From contig JALMGJ010000006.1 in the NCBI GenBank assembly GCA_023362775.1, forward strand, positions 61,022,501 through 61,086,500: a stretch of DNA of 64,000 bases, given 5' to 3'. This document shows positions 10,541-23,120 of this stretch, one piece after another. The position numbers and the translations under genes are program-made. Numbering within the stretch: position 1 is the first letter of the stretch; every line of letters starts with the position of its first letter. The DNA is from Charina bottae (Eukaryota; Chordata; Lepidosauria; Squamata; Charinaidae). The notes beneath the pieces were generated by a model. The model ran no database searches. It was not told where the DNA came from and was given only the letters and a program-made list of their open reading frames with translations.

Positions 10541-11653
10541 TCCCTTGCTATCCATACGCTGCCTCTTCTTTTAATTAGATGTTGTTTTTTACTAGTCTAT
10601 CTCAGAAAGAATACAGTAATGATAGCAAAGTTAAAGGGCACTTGAGGATACACAAATGTGAAGATGAAATAGGGCAAATAACTCACCAGAGGGCAAAGAC
10701 GAGTTCCTCTGCTTACTGTTACAAAATCAGCCTTATCTGAATACATAAAAGTCTTTTAAAGAAGTCCCACCTTCTTGTTTTATTATTTATTTATTTATTA
10801 AAATATTTGCATACTGCTTATTGTAAAGCCGTCTTAAAATTATAAAAACAAGATTACAGAACAAAAAAAAATCTAATAAAAGTGTGTGCAATAAATAAAA
10901 CATATTAATATGTTGTATGCAGTTGCGTCCCTCTCAGCTATGAAGAAGCCTATGCTCTTTTTTTAATTTATAAAAACATTGATTGAAAAGGTAATGTTGA
11001 AGAAGTTTGCCACTAAATAGCAAAAGCAAAGTTCCTGTATTGTAGAACAGTTACACGATGAAACAAGCAGCTTCAGTGGATATTATTGTTATAATTGTTG
11101 TTGTTATTTTAACAATATTACATAGCTTCACTCAAAAGTCGGTAAAAGATGCCAAGGATCCTTTGATTTTTAAACATAAGCCCTATAATTGTGTGTGTGT
11201 GTGTGTGTGTGTGTCTTGCTTTTCTTTTAATGAGCAAACTTGCAAACGAGTATTACAGATACCTCTCACTATTTGCCTATCATGAGGGGAAAATACAATA
11301 TTGCAAAGTCTTAGTTTCTTTTGTTCTATAGGTTTTATCTTATAAAGGAGCATTGTAAAAAAAAAGTTGTCTAATCAAGATTTTCAGTTCAGTTCTTAAA
11401 AACTACATTGCCTTATATTTACTGCTCTTTACCTCAAGTTTTGAAGCTACGATGTCGCTTGGTTGTGATAATGCCAGGACATAAATCATAATTTATATCC
11501 ACAAGAAAAAGGTATATTTAAATAATTGATTTAAATTCATTTTCCCACTGAAAATTGTTCATACATTCTCTAAACCATGCTTTTAAATTTGCCAATAAAC
11601 CATGCTAGACTATTTATATTCGAAGATAATATTTGTAGCTCAGGGTTGAACTA
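10541..11653. other. Mostly unique sequence with a CR1-like tail and GT repeat
   Basis: No gene is seen. An A/T-rich piece at about 10782-10870, with GCATACTGCTTATTGTAAAG, resembles a worn CR1-type 3' tail in reverse. A GT dinucleotide repeat lies at about 11190-11213. Confidence 0.45.
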
Positions 11654-11919
11654 TGGAGTCCTTGGTGCTCTCTGAGCCTTGTTGTTTTCTTGCAGACGTT
11701 TCATTGCCAGGCTAGGCAACATCTAAGATCTAACATCTAATAGCCCAACCAAGGAACTAACAAGGAGAGTACAACACCCCCACCAACACAGGCAGGACAA
11801 GCCAGGGTATATAAACAGAGAGCAAGTCCCACTCCCTTTTCGCACTGAAGATGTTGCCTAGCCTGGCAATGAAACGTCTGCAAGAAAACAACAAGGCTCA
11901 GAGAGCACCAAGGACTCCA
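11654..11919. mobile_element. PLE-type cassette with perfect 71-bp inverted repeats
   Basis: Positions 11654-11724 and 11849-11919 are exact reverse complements, separated by 124 bases. The arms begin TGGAGTCCTTGGTGCTCTCT and include TTTTCTTGCAGACGTTTCAT. On the plus strand the right arm completes CTGAAGA (11845-11851), a hairpin TTGCC/GGCAA, and GAAACGTCTG (to 11880). The same terminal sequence reappears in fragments at 26536, 31803 and 62100. It is probably a PLE long-terminal-repeat-like unit; no protein is encoded. Confidence 0.7.
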
Positions 11920-11924
11920 CAATT

Positions 11925-12520
11925 ATTTATATTGTTCCATGATTTCTACAGATAAGACATATATTTGTCATACCACATATGCTTTCATTTACAGTTAATT
12001 GTGCCATTAAGTATGGCAATTTAGGAACTTGACAGTTGGCTTCTCTTATTTTTGGTGTTTTTGTTTTCCTTTGCTTCATTCTACTTTGGCATAGCTCCAT
12101 CTCCTAAAAACAAAATTATATACTTATGACTGATGGGATTAGAATGTTCAGTGTCACAGAGGTAAAAAAATAGAAAGTTTTCTTGTTTGCATCCTAAAAA
12201 TAAAAGCACATGCATAACTTGGATCTTAAGAAAAGCTTAACTGGATACGTTAATGTGTAACTGGGGTGGCAGATGCTAACTCACATAAGCCCAATTATGC
12301 ACATTAGCTCAACTGCGTTGTTTTTTCCTGGATCTATTTAGAATATAAATACAAATATTGGAGAAATGAACAAATTTATTATTTACATAGAAAAGCCTCC
12401 TTTAACTCAGGGCATCTGGAAAAAAGCAATGGTTCAGTTTAGAGATTAATTGTGTGTTACCTTTTATATTTGTGTTATTATTATTATTACATGTATATGC
12501 CAAGCTGAAATCCTGCTTTA
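11925..12520. other. Non-coding unique sequence
   Basis: I see no gene or recognised repeat here. Confidence 0.5.
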
Positions 12521-12529
12521 CCATAGAGC

Positions 12530-12775
12530 CTTCAGCGACTAGGGGTTAAAGTGGGTTTATTATCATAAAGTTTTTCCTAGCAAGGAAAAGGAAGATCCTG
12601 TGTTATGAATGTTGGGTTATTTGGATATTTTTTGTGTATTGATTGGGTTACTTATACTTTTATTGTATTATGTTTATATTGTACTGTATTGAATTGTGGA
12701 AGCTGCTTGAAATCATATTACTGAAGCAGCATTGAAATCCAATAAACAAACAAACAAACAAACAAACAAACAAAA
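12530..12775 (+). mobile_element. CR1-like LINE 3' UTR with (AAAC)n tail
   Basis: The T/A-rich stretch ends in GCATTGAAATCCAATAAACA followed by AAAC repeats (about 12743-12773). This resembles 3' UTRs of CR1-type LINEs. There is no coding part. Confidence 0.45.
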
Positions 12776-13524
12776 AGCCGGCAAATGACTATCCTTGATA
12801 TAATAACAAAGTATTTTCTAATATTGGATATTTGGTAATAGAAGATTTGATGGCATGGAATCTAAGTCAAAAGATTTGAGATAATTAGAACACATTTCTA
12901 CCTAAAAGACGGAGGTGGAAGACATACAGATGTGCTTGCTGCCAGGTTACAAGCCAAATTTCTGTGAAATCATACATACTGTTTCTAAACAATCCAACTA
13001 CTTAGGAGAAAGGTTTCATCATAACTGTTAGTATTTCTTCTATTAAGAAAAAGGGATGTGGAAGAAACATCTTAGCAGGCAGGAAAGATGTAGGAAAGAT
13101 GGATGACTGGAATTATCGACTTCTGTATAGACTATTAAGTTTAGATCTCAAATAAGTCATTGTAGTATATGTCTTGGAGGCACATTATGTGCACATATAC
13201 TTGAAAGGGATTGAATGATACAGTGGCAAGTCAAAATAATTTTGTTTTTATTTCTTTTGGGTGACTAGGAAGGTACTTAATATCTACGGTATATCACTGG
13301 ATTAATTAGTTTAGTCTTGACTTTTCCTTGTCAGATTTTTTAGCATATCTGCCCTCCCTTCTTCCCTCATTTTGTGAAACAAAACAAGTATAAACCCTAA
13401 TTTCTACTGAAACCCCTTTGCACTGTTGCTAGGATTTTTTTAAAAAAAGAATTCATAGGGAAAAGGGGAACATCACATGATTAGGAATAAGGGAAGTGAT
13501 TAAGAGGGTACATTCCTGATAAAG

Positions 13525-13780
13525 CAATGGAGAGCCAGTTTGGTCTAGTGGTTAAGGTGCTGGGCTAGAAACCAGGAGTCTGTGAGTTCTAGTCCTGCCT
13601 TAGGCTTGAAAGCTGGCTGGGTGACCTTGGGCCAGTCCCTCTCTCTCAGCCCAACTCACCTCACAGGGTTGTTGTGGGGAAAATAGGAGGAGGAAGGAGT
13701 ATTAGGTATATTTGCCGCCTTGAATTATGTATAAAAATAATAATGGGATAGTAAATAAATAAATAAATAAATAAATAAAA
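13525..13780 (+). mobile_element. tRNA-derived squamate SINE
   Basis: The head reads GAGCCAGTTTGGTCTAGTGG (box A region) and GAGTTCTAGTCCTGCC (box B region). Downstream are CTGGGTGACCTTGGGCCAGT, CTCACAGGGTTGTTGTGGGG and GTATTAGGTATATTTGCCGC. It ends with a tail of AAAT units (about 13750-13779). A 3' fragment of the same family lies at 44143. The architecture fits the Sauria-type SINEs of squamates. Confidence 0.75.
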
Positions 13781-14164
13781 ATGGACTAAGTTGAGGATTG
13801 AAGGAAGAAGAGATGGAAGACAAAGAAGACTTACAGTAAATAGGATGAAAGGAATAAGGAATTGGGTGGTATGTGCATGATAAACAAACTCTTTATGATA
13901 CAGATCCTAAATTAACCTATCAAATTAAATTCTTAAATTAGGTTTGGGGACACTCATTTGGTTTTGCCTTGGATTACCTCAGTTGATTAGGACAAACATG
14001 ATGAAGGGCTTTCTCTGATTTAACATCATGCCAGGTATGCTGGAACAATCCTGGGTATCCACTGAAAAATGTATCCTCAGAAGCAAAAATAATGGATCTG
14101 TGTTTAACCCTTTGTTGACTGACAGAATGAGTTCTTTATTGTGCAGTATTAGACTTTGTCCTAT

Positions 14165-14335
14165 TAGACTCATTTTCAAATCCCAGTTTGTCATCGTTGG
14201 ATGTCCTTGGGAAAATGATTCTCTCAGCTTCATTTCCACATGTACACAATGCAAAGAGCTAACAGAATAAATGAGATATGAGTTGTAAAGCAATTTGTAG
14301 ATTCAAAAGCACCATACAAATCTTTAATAATAACT
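14165..14335 (+). mobile_element. Ancient MIR/CORE-like SINE relic
   Basis: The order TCAAATCCCAG, TCCTTGGGAAAATGATTCTC, then GTAAAGCAATTTGTAGATTC and CACCATACAAATCTTTAATA matches the layout of MIR-type SINEs with an L2-like tail. It is highly diverged. Confidence 0.45.
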
Positions 14336-14339
14336 AGAT

Positions 14340-16230
14340 TATCTCTCTTTAAAAAAATAATCTATAGTGAGGAATAGAATAACTGGTCATTAAATGAGTA
14401 ACCCTAGAAATAATATCTCAGAGCAATTTCAGCATACCCATTGCTCTGTTCTTAAGTACTTATGTGCCACAAGCAATTCCCAGTACACTCTTTTGAAACA
14501 TCCCCCTTAATATTACTAAATGTGTTTTCTTTGTATTTGGGCTTATTGCTAGATGGATTTTTATTTTATTTTGTTAGATTTTTCTAACATTTACCCAAGA
14601 TACAGAATTTAGCAAGTCTTAAGATTTTTCACATAAATATATCCCAGGCTTTTAAAAGTATATTTGTTATTTGAGACACAAAAATAGATTATAATAAATA
14701 TGCAAGTGCCTGTTGGTTTCAGCACAAATAATAGACCCAGCAAGCTGAATAGTTCAGCTAAACATTTGTTTACATAGTTGTAATAGCAAAACCATACAGC
14801 AAATAAACTAGGTAATAAATGCATATTCATAAATGAGTGTGGAATTTCTCTAATAATAGGCAAGGATTTTAGTTTATATATGCATGCTGTTATTTGATAT
14901 AAAGTAATGAGATATTCCAAACCTGAGATTCCAAGTTAGTTAAGTGCTAAAGGAAGATACTGATAATAAAAATATTAACTTGAAAAAAAATCATCTCTCA
15001 CCAACTGGTATAAATAAGTTATGAGAGAGATATTTATTTACGTAATATATTTCTATGCTACTTTTAAGGTAAAACTTCAAATAAAGGAATGCTAAAGCAG
15101 CATACAAATCCAGAAGGATGGAATTAGATCTAATGAGTTAAGTTTCAGGGGATAGACTGAATATTGATAGACAATTTTTAATGGTTTAACAATAGAATGA
15201 ACAGGTACATGGGAGAAGCTTGTGTTTAAAGTATCACTTTACTAGAGTTGGTTCTGGAAATGATCAGAAACCAGATAACTCGTATGCATTGTTATGATAT
15301 GCATTCATTTTTGTCTTGTCAGTTGAATGCCACTGCGGCTTGGATCAAATATCACCCTCTCACATTCATCACCAAAGTGTGTAGGATGTTGGTTATCTTC
15401 TAACTGAAGAACATTTTGTTGCACTGAACTTATCTTACAAAAGGGGAGGATAAATGTACTTAGTGCCGAAAGCTGTTATCTTTTCCCCTCAAGAATGAAT
15501 AATGCTATACAACAACAAAGCATCTTCCTCATGGAACTTTGGTTCCAGATTTCCTATAGAATCTCCCACATTACTCAGAGCATCCAGTCATTTGCTTGAA
15601 ACAGTAGAGTCTTTGGCATTACTGCATAAACAAAGGGGGCGGGGGGTTGCTTTATACCAAGCCAAATCATCTTCATTTACTCTCAGTAATTCCTTTACTC
15701 CAGCTTCCTATAATCATATTATTATAACCACTTTCGTGTCCCATGGACCTTTGGCTAGAGAGCCTACGTATGTCCCTCCAAATTATTTAGTCTTTTCTAT
15801 TTCTTTATAAAGGAGGATATATCTCTCTGACATGATCTGGTATTTAAATACAAGAAACATTACACATATTTACACTGCAGAATCTGCAGCAAACCTAGGA
15901 TCTTAATAAAGCTAATAATCCATGAAGGATTTTCCATACTGAAATATTTATGATCCTTCCTACTTCTGAGTTGTCATTGTTTCTCTGGGGTATATTTCCC
16001 ATTCTGGAAACTGCATCTCAGTGAATGAAGTACATAAAATAGCCACAAGGCACTAAGATGAAGGAACTCATTAACTCTGCCCCTGTATCAAGCTCATTGT
16101 TATCAGGCATTTCTTCTTCCAAATAAATAGCACAGTTTTACTGAATAAAATGGATGGCTGTTAAAAAATTAACTGTGGATCAACATCTGAAACTCCATTG
16201 TTTTAAATGTATGTAACACTGGTAAAGTGC
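14340..16230. other. Non-coding unique sequence
   Basis: No gene structure or clear repeat is seen. The longest frame (15502-15810, 102 codons) has no family features. Confidence 0.5.
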
Positions 16231-16233
16231 TAA

Positions 16234-16704
16234 AGTGAAAGCATTTGTTGTTGTTGTTCAGTCGTTCAGTCGTGTCCGACTCTTCGTGACCTCATGGACC
16301 ATAGCACGCCAGGCCTTCCTGTCCTCCACTGTCTCTCGGAGTTTACTCAAATTCATGTTCATTACATCGGTGATGCTATCTAACCATCTCATCCTCTGCC
16401 GTCCCCTTCTCCTTTTGCCCTCAGTCTTTCCCAGCATCAGGGTCTTTTCCAGTGAGTCCTCTCTTCGCATTAGGTGGCCAAAGTATTTGAGCTTCAGCTT
16501 CAGCATCTGTCCTTCCAATGAGCAGTCAGGGTTGATTTCCTTTAGGATTGACTGGTTTGACCTCCTTGCAGTCCAAGGGACTCTCAAGAGTCTTCTCCAG
16601 CACCACAGCTCGAAAGCATCAATTCTTCGGCGCTCAGCCTTCCTTATGGTCCAACTCTCACAGCCATACATTGAAATACAGTGAAAGCCATACAGTGAAA
16701 GCAT
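16234..16704 (-). pseudogene. BovB (RTE) LINE 3' fragment, lineage A, with 11-bp TSD
   Basis: The minus strand encodes the BovB C-terminal region: GCESWTIRKAERRRIDAFEL, CWRRLLRVPWTARRSNQSIL, then RMRWLDSITDVMNMNLSKLR, ending in VTKSRTRLND. The 3' end GTCGGACACGACTGAACGAC is followed by TTG units at 16245. AGTGAAAGCAT at 16234-16244 and 16694-16704 is a perfect TSD. It is 5'-truncated, with no RT catalytic core. The protein differs from the other copies in this window (WLDSITDVMNMNL versus WMDDILEVTDLT), so it belongs to a separate BovB lineage. Confidence 0.88.
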
Positions 16705-16719
16705 ATTTGTCCCCAAATA

Positions 16720-17500
16720 TCTTCAGGATGGCATACATTATTAAATACTGCATACTCCATATGGACAGATACTGTATATTCCATCTTTCTACCAAAAGGA
16801 TCAAGATATTTTACTTGGAATTGTTACAATGTTTTCAGGTAACATTCATACTTTGTTCAAATTGTAATGATTATCACAAGACCAATTACAAGCTCTCTTA
16901 TAGAAAGTGATTAACTTCCCATTAAAATGGATCCCAATTCAGAACTACCTATGTGTCCTGTGGGGGGATAGACAGTGGAGAATATGTCCTCAAAGAGCCT
17001 GGTGGATCTCTTGGGTCTCTCAGTGGTTTTTAAGGCCATCAGCTACCACATTCTTGGTTGCCTTGCCAAGTAGTTTGCTGGGATAGAGTGTCTAACAGAA
17101 CATGGGATCAAAGAGGAAACAGCAAGACAAGAGAGGAGGTAGGGCCATCACAGAGGAGATTCTTAAGTCCCACGGAAGAGGAAAGCATTAGAAACAGACA
17201 CAGAGTAACTCCGCCTTAATTATACTAGGTATGTTTGGTAAGCTTTCAAAATCATATTATTTATTTATTTAAAAGATTTGTATGTCCGCCCATCTTAGAG
17301 CACAATTCTGGGAAGTTGTGGTTTTTTAGATTATCAATTTACGTTTCTTAATATTTGGAATAGTTTTTATAGTCATAGTTTTGAAATCTGACACAGATCC
17401 CAGCAACAACAGGAGAAGAAATTGAATTACTGAAGTTTTATAATGTACATAGTTCAGTAGCTGAGCGCTAATGGATTTTGTTAGTGACCTCCAGATGGGT
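16720..17500. other. Non-coding sequence with a small CR1-like tail
   Basis: There are no genes. At about 17258-17325, TTATTTATTTAAAAGATTTG and TCCGCCCATCTTAGAG look like a diverged CR1-type 3' tail in reverse orientation. Confidence 0.4.
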
Positions 17501-17509
17501 TGTAAGGGT

Positions 17510-18226
17510 TTTTGTTGTTTATTCGTTCAGTCGCTTCCGACTCTTCGTGACTTCATGGACCAGCCCACGCCAGAGCTTCCTGTCGGCCGTCACCACCCCC
17601 AGCTCCCCCATGGTTGAGTCCGTCACCTCCAGAATATCATCCATCCATCTTGCCCTTGGTTGGCCCCTCTTCCTTTTGCCTTCCAACTTCACCAGCATCA
17701 GCCTCTTCTCCAGGGTATCCTGTCTTCTCATTATGTGGCCAAATTACTTCAGTTTTGCCTTTAATATAATTCCCTCAAGTGAGCAGTCTGGCTTTATTTC
17801 CTGGAGTATGGACTGGTTTGATCTTCTTGCAGTGCAAGGCTCACTCAGAATTTTCCTCCAACACCACAGTTCAAAAGCATCTATATTCCTTCACTCAGCC
17901 TTCCTTATGGTCCAGCTCTCACAGCCATAGGTTACTACAGGGAATACCATTGCTTTAACTATGCGGACCTTTGTTGTCAGTGTGATGTCTCTGCTCTTAA
18001 CTATTTTATCGAGATTTGCCATTGCTCTCCTCCCAAGAAGTAGACGTCTTCTGATTTCCTGGCTGCAGTCAGCGTCTGCAGTAATCTTTGCGCCTAGAAA
18101 TACAAAGTCTGTCACTGCCTCCACGTTTTCTCCCTCTATTTGCCAGTTATCAATCAAGCTGGTTGCCATAATCTTGGTTTTGTTGAGGTTTAACTGCAAC
18201 CCAGCTTTTGCACTTTCTTCTTTCAT
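17510..18226 (-). pseudogene. BovB (RTE) LINE 3' fragment, lineage B
   Basis: The minus-strand frames begin KEESAKAGLQLNLNKTKIMA and continue through WQIEGENVEAVTDFVFLGAK, RRRLLLGRRAMANLDKIVKS, GCESWTIRKAE and CSLEGIILKAKL-like sequence to the 3' end CGGAAGCGACTGAACGAATA. It corresponds to the region after the RT catalytic box and is broken by stops and frameshifts. It is very similar to the longer copy at 34140-36435. Confidence 0.85.
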
Positions 18227-18229
18227 GGA

Positions 18230-20330
18230 ATTCTGGGAATTATTTTTCTAACACATTTGGAGGACACCAAATTGTAGAAGGAGTCTTATAAGTTACTAAA
18301 TGATGTTCTTATAAGTTATTAAAAGTTCTTGAAGAAGAGTGTCCAGATATCTACAAATATCAAAGAACTTGGAGGGCATTTTTGGATGTCATTGTTCTAC
18401 TAGGTTGCTGTTCAGAGCAGATGTTTCTAAGAGTAGACCAAAACATTTAAGAGGAGAAAACACAATAAGAAACACATTAGGAGAGCAGTTGCTTAAATTA
18501 GAAAGGTCTAAGTGTTACATGAGAGTGTAATAATCTGTAGACTGATAAACAAGAGTTGATCATGTTGATATGGGGAAATACAGATTGGAAAAAAATCTGA
18601 TTTAGGTTTTTCAATATAGTCTTCACAAAGTGTTCCAGGCAATTTCTACTCAAACACTTTTTAAACATTGCTGCCTTTATCATGATGTCTAAATCCATTA
18701 AAATGTAATGTTGGTTTATTTAGTAAATAAGGTTATCTCTGAAGGGGTTTGAAAGAGCATTTTGAGGAACTGGCATCAAGGGCTGATGTTGTTGGGCACC
18801 AGTCTAGGGCTAAGATAGGATACCACCTCTACCCTCTGGAGCCTCCTAACTCTGTTTCCCCCTTTTTTGTTTTGTTTTGTTTTCATTGCCTATTCACTTG
18901 CTTTCTCTAAGCAAGTAAGGATTAGAAAATAAAAGGAATAGTTGCCACTGCTCAGTTTGCCCTTTCTCTGGGCAGTGATTTAGATTAGACCCAAAGAGAG
19001 AGATGATTGTATGGGCAATAGCAACAGCAGTTAAGAGAGATGGGCCAGTTTGAAAAAGGACTCAGTGAGAGCAAGAACCGTTAACCAAACTCTACAGAAA
19101 GTGTAGGAAAACAACAACAACAACAACAGCAACACTTTAACTAATTGTAGCATTAACTTTCACAAGGAAGAATATACTTTATTAGATACTAATATTATAA
19201 TACTTGGGGAAAACTTATGTAGGAGTTTGCCTTCTGTACTCAATTCTGTTAATAGTATGAAGGAACATATGGAAAGGCATGGTGTGTTTCCTGGCAAAAC
19301 ACATGTTTACTCCATGGCAATTTTCATTGCTAGCCCTAATTTATTACAGCGTGAACTGGCCTTAATAAAAACCATCAGTTTTAAATCGTATTGGCACGAG
19401 CTTTCAAATTCAATATACCACCTGATCAATTATGATTATTACATAGTAGACCAATCCTTAGAAGTTTACAAAAACCAGCTTGACTTATCAGTTGCTTCAT
19501 TTCATCCCCATCCTTGTGTTAAGTGAAGAGAATTTAAAGAATGGGCAGAATAATTTTCACAGCGCTGTAGTAAGGTAGATGTAGCAGGAAAAATGCCTGG
19601 TTCTTTTCTTCTTTGAGCTGCAGCTGACAATGAGAAAAAATTACCTATCTTTTCCTTGCCTTGTATTCTTGCTAGGGGGGTTAAAAAAGGATCTTACTTT
19701 CTTTGCAGGAATTATCAGCAAGGTGTGGGAACAGCAGCTTTTTTTCTCAGTGTTCCTGTCCTTCTCCCAAATCTCCTACAACTCATGTGAACCTTTCCTT
19801 CTAGCAGCCCAAATATGGAGAGGCTTTATTTGAGTACTAGGAAACTTAGAGAAGGACATAAATGTTGAGGAAAGGCAAGGAGATAAGAAGATGGACGTTA
19901 TCTCATTTGGTTTGTTTGGTTCAAATGGTTTGTGTTGACATCAAGTGGGTCATATTTGCATTCAAATATGGATTGGATATGGATTTATCCAGCATTGGAT
20001 AAAAGAATGTTTAAGTTAGTGGCCACTCCTACGTCTTTTAAGTACCATATTGTTATTTACAACCCCACACTCTACAAAATTTGTTTGATCAATAATGGGG
20101 TGTAAGCATCCATGTACACTTATGAATCAAGTCACTTTCAGTTCTGGCAAAAGCTATTACTTATCTCCACTTCCAATTTGCTTCTGGGCAGTAGTATTTT
20201 AATATGCAGAATGTGGTATGAATTCAGAAACTCCACTCCTAGGTTTCTCAAATCTGGAAAATGCTTTGTAAAATCCAGTGACAAAAGTATTGCTCTTATA
20301 GCATCCAGTGAAGAGTGACTGCATTTCACA
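18230..20330. other. Non-coding unique sequence
   Basis: No gene or recognised transposon is seen. A short CAA run lies near 19112-19132. The frame at 19227-19526 (99 codons) has no recognisable domain. Confidence 0.5.
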
Positions 20331-20576
20331 TACAGACAGTCCTCTACTCATGAACTTTCGAGTTATGAACTTTTGCCGATTTGAACAAACCTGTCCGCAA
20401 CTCCAACCTAGAAGGTCCTGGAAGACAGGAGAAGGTGGGAAAGGGTTAGTTTATGGCGTGCCGCATACGTACACTTGGCACCACCGTCGTTTATACTTGG
20501 TTGGACTTATGAACAAAATGGACTTACGAACAGCTTCTTGGAATGTAACCTGTTTGTAAGTAGAGGTCTGTCTGTA
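20331..20576. mobile_element. TA-flanked MITE (Tc1/mariner-type)
   Basis: The 242-bp element 20333-20574 begins CAGACAGTCCTCTACTCATG and ends with the near reverse complement TAAGTAGAGGTCTGTCTG. TA lies on both sides. Sub-terminal GAACTTTTGCCG and TTACGAACAG extend the inverted symmetry. It has no coding capacity. TA duplication indicates the Tc1/mariner (Tigger-like) superfamily. Confidence 0.75.
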
Positions 20577-20579
20577 TTC

Positions 20580-22780
20580 ATACAGAATTTCATCATGATT
20601 AGATTAATAAGTATTAAAGACTATATGGTAAATGTGAGAAATTGTGACACACACACCCCATGGCCTTTGGTGTGTCACTCCATAGATGCCTGTGATTTTT
20701 GCTGCACCTACTATTTTACCAAACTTGCAAGAGCTGCTATTTTTCTAAAAAATCAAACTACTGCCAGACTTACGTAGGTACCATAGATCAACTCAGTAGA
20801 GAATGCAGATTTGCCAGATGTTGCTTCTGTATTGAAGCAACTCTTAGCTATCATCTCCACATTGACACCATCCATATGACTTAGGGGTACAATTCCCAGC
20901 TGGAATAGCCTTTCATCCAATATTCATGTCCCACTAAAATATTAGTTTGGTATTTCTCCAATATCAGAACATTCACCACTTTTTAATTGAAGAATGTAAC
21001 CCATGTTCAGTCAAGCTACTATGCCACTTACAATTTGTTACTCACAACAGTGATTCCAGCTTGAATTATTTTTATCATATAATTTGATCCTCAGTAGCTG
21101 AAATGTATTGATTATATTTAATAGGCAGTGTAATTGTTAAGTTTAGTTTTAGTGTTCATCAAACATTTTTAATCAGTTTAGAAATTGATAGATGCTTGTG
21201 TTTTGGTTAGCAACTTTATCTAAACAGTAAGTATCATATACAATGTAATGATACATAAAATTCCACATATGCAGGATTTTTAGCCTGTAACTAGTTGTAG
21301 TAGATGTCCTAGGGCAGAAATATACAGAAATCTACGGAAGCCTCATGGAACGGCTTTGTTCCAGCAACTCTCCAAGTCTAGATTTCACCCTTACTATCAG
21401 CAGCTGCTGACCCTACCTGGACATTTGGATTCTCCGACTGCTCTTTAGAGAGGCTTGCACAAATAATGTATGCATGTATGTGACCAGCATCTGGTCTACT
21501 ACATAAATGCATGAATATTAACTTTATTTTCAGAGTAATAATAAATGTTATGAACCTCTCTAAAAATAAATTAGAATCTGCAGGAAGATACATTGAATTT
21601 ATATTTCACAATTGTTTTGTGTGTATTTGTAGATGTCCAGCTTTAGTCTTATAATTTTCCAAATTTAACCAAATAAAAAGTATATAGTCTTGTATTAATT
21701 CTGCAGAGCAGATGAGTGCTCTGTGGATACAAAAGCTTGGTACAAATAATGAATGCTAAACAGGCTCAAAGCAATTATCTGAAACATAGCTTTTTCAGTC
21801 ATTTTTAAAACATAGATTATGTAATATACATAATCTTTAAGAATGGAGATGCTAATTAATATATTATAATAATAAAATTACCTTGATTCTTAGAAACACA
21901 ACCTACATTAGAGTGGTTAATCTATAAACACCCGTTACCAAGTTTCTTGAGCTTCTGCTGAAATAACCGAAGTTGCAGGGAAGTAAGTTAAAACCACCCT
22001 TTTTTTCTTTTAAGATTAGTCATTCACTTTCATGCTACCTGCTTAACTGTTTCAAATGGCTAAAAAGTGTTGATTTCTTTGTGAAGCTAAGCAAACATGA
22101 TGCACTCTATTAAATAACTTATATTGCAGATATAAGTGTTATGTATATTCTTTATGCCTCTATTTAATTCTTTGTTAACGTTGGTTCTCTGAGTTTTCAG
22201 CTTTGCAATTGGTCACATGAAAGATATTTGAGTCATATGAGACTTTTGTTGCTAAACACAAAATGTTGCTATGTTAATGTGTAATATCATATACCATCAC
22301 AAAAAATATCATGTACATGCATATAACTGGCTAAACAGTTGAAAATATCCTGTAGGATAATATTATGTTGACTTATTTACAGCAAAAGGAAAACCAACAA
22401 ATCACATTGCAAATAAGATTTGAATATTGGATAAATTTCCAACTTCAGACTGTATTACAGGTTGCTGCATAGTTACTTTAATATCCAACTTATAAACCAC
22501 AATTGGAAGATGAATGTACTGGGTAAAATATTGCCTACCTCATTTCTGTTTAGATACATGTTTTTTTCTGAAATATGTAATGCCTGGGTTTACACACTAC
22601 AGTAAACCAAGAGGTAGCCATTTCAGGTGGTAGACACTCTCACATGATTTCATGTAATGTAACAGTCACCAAAATATAAAATTAAGAAATGATTAACATT
22701 TAATTCACATGTTTATTTAAAAAGTAAACAGCTGTATTTTATTAACAAAGCACCAAAAGTACCTAAGGTCATTCATATCT
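20580..22780. other. Non-coding unique sequence
   Basis: AT-rich with no gene or clear repeat. Confidence 0.5.
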
Positions 22781-22835
22781 ATAGATGTATACATATACCA
22801 CCATGTGCTTCGCCCACAGATGGTTGCCAACAGTT

Positions 22836-22925
22836 ATTGATGTTGGGATAATTTTGCTTTGTTTGTTTTATACAATGTATTTTTATCGGCCAGTGACTGA
22901 AATAAAGTTTCTGTCTGTCTGTCTG
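22836..22925 (+). repeat. LINE-like 3' tail ending in a CTGT repeat
   Basis: TTTTTATCGGCCAGTGACTG followed by AATAAAGTTT and CTGT units (22910-22924) looks like the 3' end of a retroposon. The family is not identified. Confidence 0.35.
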
Positions 22926-23026
22926 AACATGTGCTGCCCCTCATGTGATTTCAATAAGCTGCTGTTCATATTAAAGGGTTCCAAAAGATACTGAGCACTG
23001 TTTCACCATAATAGCATAGTCTCCCT

Positions 23027-23120
23027 TCTCCAACCAGCATCCTGAAGAGATGTTGGGACTACAGATCCCAAGATTCCCTGCTAGGAGTTGAAGTCCCAAC
23101 ACATTTGCAAGGTGCCAGGC
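23027..23120 (+). repeat. Dispersed amniote-type repeat fragment
   Basis: GTTGGGACTACAGATCCCAA and TAGGAGTTGAAGTCCCAACA form a short inverted arrangement commonly seen in reptile interspersed repeats. Similar text occurs at about 59920-60070. The family is uncertain. Confidence 0.35.

Noticed and set aside
19227..19526. 99-codon frame as a small gene
   Set aside because: No domain, signal peptide or conserved motif is visible, and no promoter or splice context.
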